NCBI GenBank assembly: GCA_958510825.1
Contig: OY294048.1
Location: 30,345,026 to 30,409,025 of the forward strand
Source: Brachypterus glaber
Lineage: Eukaryota > Arthropoda > Insecta > Coleoptera > Kateretidae
Direction: 5' to 3'
DNA: 64,000 bases
The position numbers were made by a program, and so were the translations under genes. The notes beneath the pieces are model-generated. The model searched no databases. It saw only the letters and a program-made list of their open reading frames with translations, and was not told where the DNA came from. Below are positions 55,229 to 64,000 of this stretch, one piece after another (positions within the stretch are counted from its first letter, which is position 1; each line of letters starts with the position of its first letter).

Positions 55229-56036
55229 AATGTTGTACCCTTCCCGCATGATTTTTTATTTTTGAATGAAAAAAATCATAAGCATACATTTTAACGTTCT
55301 TATATCGGGAAAAATATTTTAAAAAATATAACTTTAATTTTTATATATTTTTTCAAAAAACGGTGTGTGCCATATGTGGAACACTATGCAGTAGGAAAAC
55401 TTATGACGTATGTCAGTCGGTCTGTCTGTCCGGAATATTTGTAATCACGATAACTCAAGAACGCTTTAGGGCAAGAAGATAACATTGGGTAAAAACAAGT
55501 TTTTTCAAAAATAAGTCTTTTCTAAAACATTTTTTAATTTTTTTTTTGTTTCTCAAAAAAAGAATTATTAAAAAAAAAATTGATTTTTTTTATTTTATTT
55601 TTTTTTTGTTTTCCAAATGTTTCAGTAAACCTAGATCTACAATATAATTTTGTTATCAGTAAATTAGTATTTTGTTATTGCATAATTTATTGTTTATTTA
55701 ATGCATGTTGTGCCATTTATAGCACATACCTATTTTTACAAAAATATACCATAAAATAGCTTACCTATAATTTTATACCCATAAACCGCTTGGTGTATTA
55801 TATTGCACAATTAGACCGGCAAATATTTTTGATTAAACTTTGAAGTTTTAGACTATGCAGTCTTCAGCCTACACGCAAAATCTTTCTTAAAATTTCGCTT
55901 AACTTACTCTAGATGGTCGGATTGTTTTTCATATATCATAACAAAAAGTTATTGATATCTTGTTTAATAGTAAGCACCACAAACAATGAAAAAACCGGTT
56001 CGTGCCATAAATGGGACGGTATGCGGGAAGGGGTTA
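55229..56036. mobile_element. About 0.8 kb MITE with CCCTTCCCGCAT ends
   Basis: ACCCTTCCCGCATGA on the left pairs with TATGCGGGAAGGGGT on the right, followed by TTAA. The left flank is not TTAA, so the end may be damaged. GTGCCATATGTGGAAC and GTGCCATAAATGGGAC lie near the two ends. It is in the intron between exons 3 and 2 of gene B. Confidence 0.55.
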
Positions 56037-56114
56037 ATAATTAAAATAAGTAATATCAAATTATTTCTTATATTATCAGCATATATTTTGGAAACTGTTC
56101 ATAGCTAAACTTAC

Positions 56115-56246
56115 CTGATCTCGCATAACCTAGAACCCAAATATCATCGGGCCTAACTTCAAAATTATAAAGCTGATCTGCGTATTCGGTATATTTTATG
56201 GGAAAACACCATTTATCAGGACCCACTTGGACGTATTCGCTAGGTC
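56115..56246 (-). CDS. Sulfotransferase gene B, exon 2 (P-loop exon)
   Basis: This 132-nt exon has acceptor TTTTTTAG before 56246 and donor GTAAGT after 56115. The exon 1 overhang G plus GA gives Gly, and the reading continues PSEYVQVGPDKWCFPIKY, then YADQLYNFEVRPDDIWVLGY and ARSG. This is the PAPS 5'-phosphosulfate-binding strand and loop. The usual P before K/R-S-G is Ala here (YARSG), and Arg replaces the common Lys. The reading frame is clean. Gene A exon 2 at 3937-4068 has the same length and phase and PRSG. Confidence 0.93.
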
Positions 56247-57262
56247 CTAAAAAAATAAAAATAAAATAAAAAATAATGCTGCCAAAAACCGACTGTTTCT
56301 CCTTGATTTATTAAAAAAAAAACAAATACATATATTTGTATACAATTTGGCTGATTATTTGATGTCTAAGAAAAACCTCTACGGGATTTTATTCAAAAAC
56401 GTCCCGTTTCGAAAATATGATTTTTTAAAAAAAATTTAAATTTTTTTAAATTTTTTAAATTTTTCTTAAATTTTTTTAAATTAGTTAAAAATTTGACATT
56501 GGCGTGCAATAACTCAAAAACTATTTAGCCTGCAGAATTGCGGTTTCCACCAATAAAAAAATCATATTTATTCTATCAAATTGCATTCACTTAGTTTCGA
56601 TAGTTTTTGTTTTTTTAAGATGGCGGCAAAAAATATTAAAAATAGACCTATAAAATAATATTAGGGTTATTTGAATGTTGGATTAAACTTTCATTCCCAA
56701 ACACCGTGAGTACCAAAAGATCCGATAAACTTTATATTTTTATAATAAATTACTTTAATTAATAAAAGTATATATTAAAACCAATTAAAAAAAAACATTT
56801 GAAAACAAAGATATAGGGTCGCTTCTTCTCAAACAAATATTAAATATAGAAGGAAAACTCCTATAAAAAAAATCAAAAAACATTAGTTTAATTGATATAA
56901 GTATTTGTAACAAATTAAAAATAAATCTAAAAAAAGTTATTGGAGGCGCCACGAGTACGAAAGAAAATGCAGTATACTATCTACTTTTTACTACTATGCT
57001 CGATACTATGTATATTGACTAAGTAAAAATGCTATGTATAATAGAAAACATTATAGAGTACGTGACAAAAGTCCGCCAACTTGGAATTTGAAACACTTAT
57101 ATAAAATAAGGGCGTTTAAAATTTTGTTTAAAATATCAATTTTCGCCAAAATTTCCTTAAAAAAATTAAATAATTTTCATGTAATGATTAATTTTATGAT
57201 ACAAAAGCGTAAATTATTCTTTTAAACTATTTTTAAATAATTTAAATGAAAATTAAAAAAAT
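56247..57262. other. Gene B intron 1, nothing recognised
   Basis: AT-rich with T/A runs at 56410-56490. A 63-codon plus frame at 57034 has no recognisable feature. Confidence 0.4.
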
Positions 57263-57544
57263 ATACAGCCTGTTCCAGAACTCGCGTACCGAAATTTGAG
57301 GGTATATTAAAAACCCTCTGGAAAATATGAAAAAAATTTCAAAAAAAATCCATCTTCGTTCAATTCAAAAATAAGAACGCTTTAAGTGGACCAATACTGT
57401 TGCTGATTATAAATTACCATTAAAGGTTGAATTTGTAACTATGGAAGCAAATTTAATTATTGCAGGTACATATTCTGTAGGTTGACATGGTGATTAATGT
57501 GACATAAATATTTATTAATGTCATAAAAAAATATCAAAACTTTC

Positions 57545-58670
57545 ATGATGTTTACTTCAGAAGAGTATTGTGAAATGCTAATTTTATATGGCGAGTGTGG
57601 CCGGAGTGCTTCAGCTACATCTGTAGAATATTCTATTCGTTTTCCCAATAGAGAACATCCTATCAGAAATGTTATTTTAAGATTGGTGCAAAGGGCAAAA
57701 AATTCTGGAAATTTAACTCCAAACAAAAAAGAGATTGGAGGCGCTCCGCGAACTGCAAGAACTGTTGATAATGAAGAAGCTGTCATTCAGGCTTTTGAAG
57801 AAGAACCTGAAACAAGCCTTAGTATCGTGGCTAGAAATCTTGATATCTAAGACCTCTGTTCAACGAATTCTAAAAGATGAAAAAATGCATCCCTTTCATT
57901 ACACTCGAGTACAATGCTTGACACCGGAGGACTATCCTTTACGAGTCGAATTTTGCACATGGCTGTTGCAGAAACATCAAGAAAATGAAAACTTTGTAAA
58001 AAGCATTCTTTTTACGGATGAGTTTCAAAGAGATGGTTTTTTTAATTCAAGGAATTCTCATGTTTGGGGACAGAAAAATCCCCATGCCTTTAGGCAAGGA
58101 AATCCCCAACGAAGGTTTTCCTTGAATATTTGGGACGGAATATTGGGAGATGCTATAGTAAGTTATTTTGAGAAATAAACCACCATAAAATGCTTAAAAT
58201 ATTTGTTTTTAGGTTGGCCCCATGAGTTTCCTGGCAGATTGAATGGCGAAACCTACACTAACTTCTTAAGGGATGAAGTGGAAAATCTTATTGATGACAT
58301 CCCACTTCAAAGGTTGGCAAATGTGGATAACATCTGGTTTCAACATGATGGCTGTCCAGTGCATTTCTCAGAAACGGCAAGAAGCCAACTCGACATCAGT
58401 TTTTCAAACAGTTGGATAGGCCGTGGGGGTTCCAGAAGGTGGCCTCCTAGATCCCCTGATCTCACTCCAATGGACTTCTTTTTATGGGGCCATGTAAAAA
58501 ATTTAGTGTATAGAAATATGCCAGACACTGTAGAAGAACTAGGAGACCGAATACATGAAGCGCTTGAGTCAGTAACTCCAAATATGATTATTAATGCCAG
58601 GAGAAGTCTGTTAAAAAGAGCTGCTTTATGTGTTCAAGTTGGTGGAGGTCATTTTGAACATATTCTTTAG
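57545..58670 (+). pseudogene. DUF4817-type mariner-like transposase with a probable 55-bp intron
   Basis: Residues about 1-55 (SEEYCEMLILYGECGRSASA) form the N-terminal HTH known as DUF4817 in insect proteins. A second HTH follows (SLSIVARNLDI, then SKTSVQRILKDE). The catalytic core has FTDEFQRDGF (first Asp), WFQHDGCPVHFS (second Asp) and RSPDLTPMDFFLWG (third Asp, 36 residues later). A frameshift lies near 57850. Between GDAI and VGP at 58158-58212 is a 55-bp stretch starting GTAAGT and ending TTTTAG; removing it restores the family block IGP-x-x-x-P-x-R-LNG, apart from one missing base after VGP. Two single-base lesions thus disable this copy. Confidence 0.9.
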
Positions 58671-58689
58671 CATGCTTCATACATTGAAC

Positions 58690-58985
58690 GCGAGTTTGCT
58701 AAAAGTAATGCGTTTCTTCATCTTTTAGAGTTCATTAAACACAGGACAGACATATCAAGATTTCTTGCCACGATACTAATGCTTGTTCCAGATTATTCTT
58801 CAAAAGTCTAAATGACAGCTTCTTTATTATCAACAGTTTTTGCATTTCGCGAAGTGTCTCCAACCACTTTTCTGTTTGCGTTTAAACTTCCAAAATTCCT
58901 TGCCCTCTGCACCAATCTTAAAATTACATTCTAGCTAGAATGTTCTCTTTTCGGAACACCGATAAAAATTTTTCCTATGTTCATT
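58690..58985 (-). pseudogene. Inverted, diverged copy of the transposase N-terminus
   Basis: The minus strand reads NVILRLVQRARNFGSLNANR, then KTVDNKEAVI and SISIVARNLDMS with stops, matching NVILRLVQRAKNSGNLTPNK and TVDNEEAVIQ of the main transposase. It lies inside the same terminal repeats, pointing the other way. Confidence 0.8.
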
Positions 58986-59579
58986 ACTTTGAAATAAATA
59001 AATAAAATTCAGTTATTGTATTTTTATTTTATTAATTTGTATTAAGAATTTATAGCCAGTAAATCAATTAAAAGATCTGAGTTTCTAATAAAAAAAAACA
59101 CTACATTCAGCGCTGAATGGAGTTGCAGCGGCAGTTTGTTGCTGCCGTCTAAGACGGGTATCATAAAACCACCGCCGGATGGAGTGACCCTATAAAAATA
59201 GAATATTTGATAGCCTCTGTCGGTTTTGTCAAAATATAATAACCTAAAAAGATTCTAAAGTTGAAAGTCTTAAACAATGCACGAGTCAACCATTAAAATG
59301 CAACCATAGTTACTAATAAGTAGGGAAAAACTAATTTTTAGGTAATTTAACATCAGCAACAGGATTGGTCAGATTAAATAGCTTCCTTTTTAATTAGTAT
59401 TGAAGATGGATTTTTTTTTAATTTTTTTCATATTTTCCAGAGGGATTTTAATATACCCTCAAATTTCGGTACGCGAGTTCTGGAACAGGCTGTATATTTA
59501 AAGAAAACGTACTTTTTAGCAAACCCCTTCAAAATTATTGAATAATAATAAATAAAAATAAATAAAAATAAAATAGTCA

Positions 59580-60105
59580 AAAGTATAATTTAATAAGCTT
59601 TAAAATCAGGTGTCACACGACCCCCTTTTTATTTAAAAAAATGTTTCCTTTCACCCCCTGCCTCGATTGCATTGTGAAAATATCAAATATGTAACAAAAA
59701 ATATTTTGGGTTATGCTTTAGAAGTGTTTCATTTTTTAAAATGTTATCTCAAACAGTTCAAAGGTTAAACGGGGGCTGCTCTCGATACGTATTTTTACGG
59801 ATTGTTAATATTTAGGTTTCAATAAAAAAAAATTAATTAAGACTTTGTTATAAAAAATTAAACTATTATTACTTAGAGAACGTCCATAAAGTGTGTCAAG
59901 CTTTTTTTTTTGTGGCCACCCCCTTTCTCATCACAAAGTGTCACACCCGCGCTGGCCCCCTCCAATACGTCTCATAAAAAAAAACATTTTTTTAATTGAA
60001 TAAAACTTTGCCCAAGGAAGGATCACATTAATCTAGACCCCGTCTCCCTGTCACAAACTCTCGGACACCCCCTCCCCCCAGGGGTCAATTACTTAATGGA
60101 CGTCC
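59580..60105. repeat. Repeat debris ending at the exon 1 donor
   Basis: C-rich words GTGTCACACGACCCCCTTTT, GGCCACCCCCTTTCTCATCA and AAACTCTCGGACACCCCCTC alternate with AT-rich DNA. AACGTCCATAAAGTGTGTCA (59880) and AATTACTTAATGGACGTCCC (60088) look like the two ends of an element built on the word GGACGTCCATTAAGT. The right end touches the splice donor of gene B exon 1. Confidence 0.45.
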
Positions 60106-60111
60106 CCTTAC

Positions 60112-60184
60112 CTGTAATATTATTTCGTAATTCTTCAGCATCTTTGCCAATTATTTTTTCAATTTTAAACGGTAATTTTTCCAT
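60112..60184 (-). CDS. Sulfotransferase gene B, exon 1 (start codon)
   Basis: This 73-nt coding part starts at the ATG (60184-60182) and ends ACAG before the donor GTAAGG. It encodes MEKLPFKIEKIIGKDAEELR, then NNIT and one base of the next codon. It joins in phase to exon 2 (56115-56246). It is two codons longer than gene A exon 1, the difference being around KIEKIIGK against IITKLPFK. Upstream lies a TATA-initiator pair like that of gene A. A mobile element abuts the donor at intron position +5 or so. Confidence 0.82.
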
Positions 60185-60211
60185 CGTTTTAGAATTAGTA
60201 ACAACGGCAAT

Positions 60212-60249
60212 ATACTGGCATAATTCTTTTATCTATATGTTTAAATATA
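60212..60249 (-). promoter_or_regulatory. Core promoter of sulfotransferase gene B (TATA + Inr)
   Basis: TATATTTAA (from 60249 on the minus strand) lies 33 nt upstream of the A in GCCAGTATATTG (A at 60216), and the ATG follows 32 nt later. The initiator word and spacing match gene A. AAAGAAT just upstream of the initiator is also shared. Confidence 0.5.
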
Positions 60250-60426
60250 GTTTATTTATACTTATATATTTACTTATAAAAAAAACATATTTACTTTATT
60301 TTATTATTCGAATAATTACACAAAGATAAGACTAATTAGCTAAGACTGGCTTTAACCCTTTATATTTATTTATTTCTTATAAATGTTTAAATATACACTT
60401 TAATATATTTCTCTAAAATTGTTTTA

Positions 60427-60950
60427 AGGGGTCTTTCTACCTTAGAAATTATAAATATAATCTTTTTTTAAACATTTTTTTTTATTTAGGTTTTGTAGGT
60501 ATGTTTATTCATATTCAAAGAATACAAATATTTTTTTTTAGATTTTTAAAGTGCCATTTTCTGGCCATCATTTTTTTTTGAAAAAAACATAAAAACGGAT
60601 GATTCTGGCCGTTTCGATGGACTGAAAAAAAAAACAAAACGGGATATTATTCAGTATTGAAGTCGCTATAGCCAAAAAATAACAAAATGGCGGATGTTTT
60701 TATTTGAAAATGTTTGAAAATTTTTATTGTTATTTTTTGGTCAAAAAAAAATTCTTCTAGATAGGGCTATAGCGACTTTAGTACTGAATAATATCCCGTT
60801 TTGTATTTTTTTTTCTTCAGTAAATCAAAACGGCTGGAATCATGGCAACCACAGTTTTTTTATGTTTTTTTCACAAAAAAAAAAAATTATGGCCAAAAAA
60901 TGTTGAAAAAAAGATTATTTTTAAAATTTCTAAGGTAGAAAGACCCCTAA
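60427..60950. mobile_element. 524-bp foldback MITE
   Basis: AGGGGTCTTTCTACCTTAGA on the left and TCTAAGGTAGAAAGACCCCT on the right. Further pairing includes ACGGGATATTATTCAGTA with TACTGAATAATATCCCGT and TCGCTATAGCC with GGCTATAGCGA. The centre is near 60690. No ORF. Confidence 0.85.
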
Positions 60951-61263
60951 AAAGAATGCATTTTTTTAAGATGATGGTACTCTTAGCAAGACGCACATCC
61001 CTCGTTCGTCATCTTTCGTCATCTTTTGACCAACATCCTCCTCCCTATGTATGTATCTAAAATGGTTCACGGTCCTTAATTCAAAAAAATGCAGGAAATG
61101 TAAAAAGCCATTAGTTCGCAAAATTTTTAATTCGCCTAAACTTTATTCGTACAGTTTTTATTCGCAATAAAATAAGTTTGAGAATATATTTTTACAGTTT
61201 CTTTTAGTAAGTTTTTTTTTGTCAAAAGTCGAATTTAGAGAAACATTTATACTTATTTATTAT

Positions 61264-61580
61264 TTATATTTAAATGTCTCTAAATGCTTACACATGTCTC
61301 TAAATGCTTACAAAAAGCTTACTCAAACTTAATTTATCAAAACAGATCTTTTTTAAATACGTCCACCAAGATTTTATTGTGCGAATTTCTTGTTCTGTCT
61401 CAGGTGAACTATTGCGATGTGATCTATGGTCCAAGTCCAAACCAATACTGTATCTAAACGAATCCAAAAGCTACAAAATTGCTGTTTAAGATTAGTATAC
61501 AGAATCAAAAAGTATGATTATATAAGTCATACTTTTCAACAAGCCAATTGGTTAAACATGAAAAACCGAAGGTATCCCGG
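61264..61580 (+). pseudogene. CR1/Jockey-type RT thumb fragment
   Basis: Across two frames the plus strand reads a VLSQVNYCDVIYGP-like block (61390-61436), then VSKRIQKLQNCCLRLVYRIK, then YDYISHTFQQANWLNMKNRR (to 61575). LNYCDVVYGP followed by IQ-x-x-QN-x-C-x-R is the C-terminal thumb of insect CR1-like RTs. A frameshift lies near 61440. AAATGCTTACACATGTCTCT-type text at 61274-61312 is a 22-bp tandem duplication. Confidence 0.65.
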
Positions 61581-61592
61581 GGAAAAAAAGGT

Positions 61593-61680
61593 TGGGAGGA
61601 TTGGTGTAGTGGACTACCGCGTCATACTTGACGAGTTTACCACCCAAAATAGCGTGAGTTCGATTCTCACCGGCGCACAG
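61593..61680 (+). tRNA. tRNA-like sequence, probably a pseudogene or SINE head
   Basis: TTGGTGTAGTGGACTACC fits a D arm with an A box. GTGAG-TTCGATT-CTCAC is a perfect 5-bp T arm with a 7-nt loop and a B box. CGTC...GACG could be the anticodon stem, with a loop of about 6 nt, and there is a long region between it and the T arm as in class II tRNAs. The 5' and 3' acceptor ends do not pair well, and the anticodon cannot be fixed. It abuts the 2.3 kb foldback, whose left end begins in its 3' end. Confidence 0.4.
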
Positions 61681-63976
61681 TAGTCATTAGCGGTCAAAAT
61701 TCAATATCTTCTACAACTGTGCATCGTTTTAAATGAAATTTGGGTAATTTCGTTAGTTTTATAAAAGACGTATTTTGGTATAGTATAACCCTTTCAGGAC
61801 ATCTGGTTGTCCCGGAAGTGGTAAGAATTTTAGTCAATTTTAAGGTTATATTGTTTTATTGGGTAAAATTTCTTAAAACTAATCGAAAATAATATGTTGC
61901 ACCAAAAAAAAAATTAATATAGGCATTAATAAAAAATTTGACATTTTTTTTTTTTTTTTGACAAATTTGGTCCTTTTAATTTTTTCTGACTTTAAATTGC
62001 CTTTAAAAAATATTTAACTCTAATTATTGATGATAAATTTATATGAGTATTAAATAATGATGTTTAAAGAATCATTTAAAAAGGAATTATTAAAAAATAT
62101 GTTTTTCCTTTTTAGCTATTCGGATCAAAGGAATTCACGAAAAATAACCAAAAATTTCACTTGGGTGCAAATTATCATATCGTCCGGCGAAACCGGTCAT
62201 CGTGAAATTAATACATAACTTAGCCTATAGTTTTCCAAAGCTTCCCTAAAAATCCCAGTCTGCGATCTTTCACGGTTTAAAAGTTATGAGCATAAATGTG
62301 ACAGATTTCACAATCAGTAATGTTAAAATTTTATACAGGTAAGCGTAGGTGTTAACGGATTTCGCAATAATTTTATTATGACACATAAGTATCTTAAATA
62401 TTATGTTTTCCTTTAGATTTATTAAAAAAGTAAATACTATTTTATTACCTATGCTATACCCGGTGAGTTTCAATCCATGGACACCCCCTAAAATGGGATT
62501 GCCCGATGAAAGCAAATTTTTTGTGGCTTATATTTTTTAACAAGGGCTACAAAATGGTGTACAAAATTATTTTTTGCACTTCCGGTTTCGCGTCCCAAAT
62601 AGGGAGGAGTCCAAATTATAAAATGTCTACAGAGTTTAATAACGCAGCAACCGGGGTATGAAGTGGATGAATTTTGGTAAAATTTGTGTTACGTAATACT
62701 TGAACGTTCCCTTATATTTCTTAGCAATGGCTACAAAATGGCGTATACAATTATTTTTTGCGCTTCCGGTTTCGCCCGAAACTAAGTTAATTTTATTTTT
62801 TTAAATGACAACCCCTGTATATTTTTGCATTTTTAAATTCAGAAAACAATTTTACATCTAAATAAAATCAATTAATTATTTTTTATTCATTAAAAAAAGC
62901 CTAATCCGGCAAAAGTGGAAGATAAATAAATAAAAGTACGCCATTTTGTAGCCCTTACAATAGCGCACCAAAAAATTAAGACCGCCCAAGGGGGTTGTCA
63001 TTTGAAAACATGAAGTTATGAAAGAAACCCCGCTTTGAAAAATTTAAAGTACAAAATAATTACCAAATTTTGGTTTTTACATAAAATTTGTATTTTTCCC
63101 ACATAAATAAGATTTTATTTATAAAAAAAAATAAATCATGTATGTTAATAATAAAAAAAAATAATAAAAAAAGGTACTAAAAAAAATAAAAAGTTTTTAA
63201 ATGATCTTTTTTTAATGAAAATTTGTTTTCTGAATTTAAAAATGCAAAAATATACAGGGGGTGTCATTAACAAAAATAATTTAACATAGTTTCAGGCGAA
63301 ACCGGAAGAAATTTGCTTTCATCGGGCTGAAAACAATCCCATTTTAGAGGTTGTCCATGGATTGGAACTCACCCGGTATAGCATTGGTAATAAAATAGTA
63401 TTTACTTTTTGAATAAATCTAAAGGAAAACATAATATTTAAGACACTTATGTGTCATAATAAAATTATTGCGAAATCCGTTAACACCAACGCTTACCTGT
63501 ATAAAATTTTAACATTACTGATTGTGCAATCTGTCACATTTATGCTCATAACTTTTAAACCGTAAAAGATCGCAGACTGGGATTTTTAAGGGAGCTTTGG
63601 AAAACTATAGGCTAAGTTATGTATTAATTTCACAATTCCCGGTTTTCCCCGGACGATATGAAAAAAAAAAGGACCAAATTTGTCAAAAAGAAAAAAAAAT
63701 GTCAAATTTTTTATTAATGCCTATATTAATTTTTTTTTTGGTGCTACATATTATTTTCGATTAGTTTTAAGAAATTTTACCCAATAAAACAATATAACCT
63801 TAAAATTGACTAAAATTCTTACCACTTCCGGGACAACCGGAAGTCCTGAAAGGGTTATACTATAACAAAATAAGTCTTTTATAAAACTAAAGAAATTACC
63901 CAAATTTCATTTAAAATGATCCACAGTTGTAGAAGATATTGAATTTTGACCGCTAATGACTACTGTGCGGCGCCGG
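61669..63976. repeat. 2.3 kb foldback element
   Basis: ACCGGCGCACAGTAGTCATT on the left is inverted as AATGACTACTGTGCGGCGCCGG on the right (61669-61690 against 63955-63976). Pairing runs to about 62520 and 63308, including the words CTTTCAGGACATC, TAAATGTGACAGATT and TCAATCCATGGACA. An inner pair, TGTATATTTTTGCATTTTTA (62817) with its complement (63225-63260), continues towards the centre. GGCTACAAAATGG words near 62545 and 62730 are an inner duplication. No coding sequence is supported; the 81-codon frame at 62270-62515 is within an arm. Confidence 0.85.
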
Positions 63977-64000
63977 TTTGCCTTTTTCAGTTAATTAATA

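Larger units (their letters stand above)
57264..59494 (+). mobile_element. IS630/mariner-like DNA transposon with TA ends
   Basis: Terminal inverted repeats of over 40 bp start TACAGCCTGTTCCAGAACTC and end GAGTTCTGGAACAGGCTGTA, with TA on both sides. The subterminal parts also pair loosely for about 170 bp. The element carries a transposase (57545-58670) and, downstream, a reverse-oriented diverged copy of the transposase N-terminus (58690-58985). A perfect palindrome CATTCAGCGCTGAATG lies at about 59105. It sits in intron 1 of gene B in the opposite orientation. Confidence 0.92.

Overview
The window is eukaryotic, AT-rich nuclear DNA, almost certainly from an insect; a beetle is a guess from the sulfotransferase style and the transposon mix. 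Evidence is the small GT-AG exons separated by kilobases of repeats, many non-LTR retrotransposons (CR1/L2-like, Jockey, Dong/R4-like, RTE-like), mariner and mariner-like DNA transposons, many MITEs and foldback elements, a large satellite and long microsatellites. There are no operons, CRISPR arrays or rRNA genes. A run of exactly 200 N (49223-49422) is an assembly gap.

Host genes: two head-to-tail cytosolic sulfotransferase paralogs lie on the minus strand. Gene B runs from 60184 down to 45952: exon 1 60112-60184, exon 2 56115-56246, exon 3 54982-55060, middle exons not found, penultimate recognised exon 48028-48122, last exon 45952-46239. Gene A starts at 20326: exon 1 20260-20326, exon 2 3937-4068, exon 3 2862-2940; the rest lies beyond the left edge. 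Exons 2 and 3 have the same length in both genes (132 and 79 nt), all joins are in phase, and both genes have a TATA box and a CAGT initiator about 32 nt apart just upstream of the ATG. Their cofactor-binding motifs are atypical.

Layout. 1-4.1 kb: decayed retrotransposon, a 1.5 kb foldback, gene A exons 3 and 2, and a 0.7 kb MITE, all in gene A introns or flank. 4.3-20.2 kb (gene A intron 1): CR1-like fragment, SWIM zinc-finger remnant, a 1.4 kb element full of a TTGGCACC motif, a triple palindromic MITE, a broken Jockey element, tandem repeats and a 2.7 kb foldback. 20.2-20.4 kb: gene A exon 1 and promoter. 20.8-25.6 kb: CCCC-type tandem repeats, dispersed GATGCCATAA motifs and a 2.7 kb satellite of about 140-bp units. 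25.7-33 kb: long inverted-repeat arms, the left one split by a retrotransposon with a (TATC)n tail, enclosing a nearly intact CR1-like element. 33-41.7 kb: an older CR1-like copy split by an apparently full-length element with two intact ORFs. 42-45.9 kb: direct repeats, a Dong/R4-like fragment inside (ATT)n, and MITEs. 46-60.2 kb: gene B with a nested mariner, a mariner-like element with a probable intron, and many MITEs. 60.4-64 kb: foldbacks, an RT fragment and a tRNA-like sequence.

Most of the window is layered transposon debris in the introns and spacer of a duplicated sulfotransferase locus. I do not see a new multi-gene system. The most valuable observations are the unannotated sulfotransferase exons, the datable nested insertions, and the unusual palindromic and motif-array repeats.
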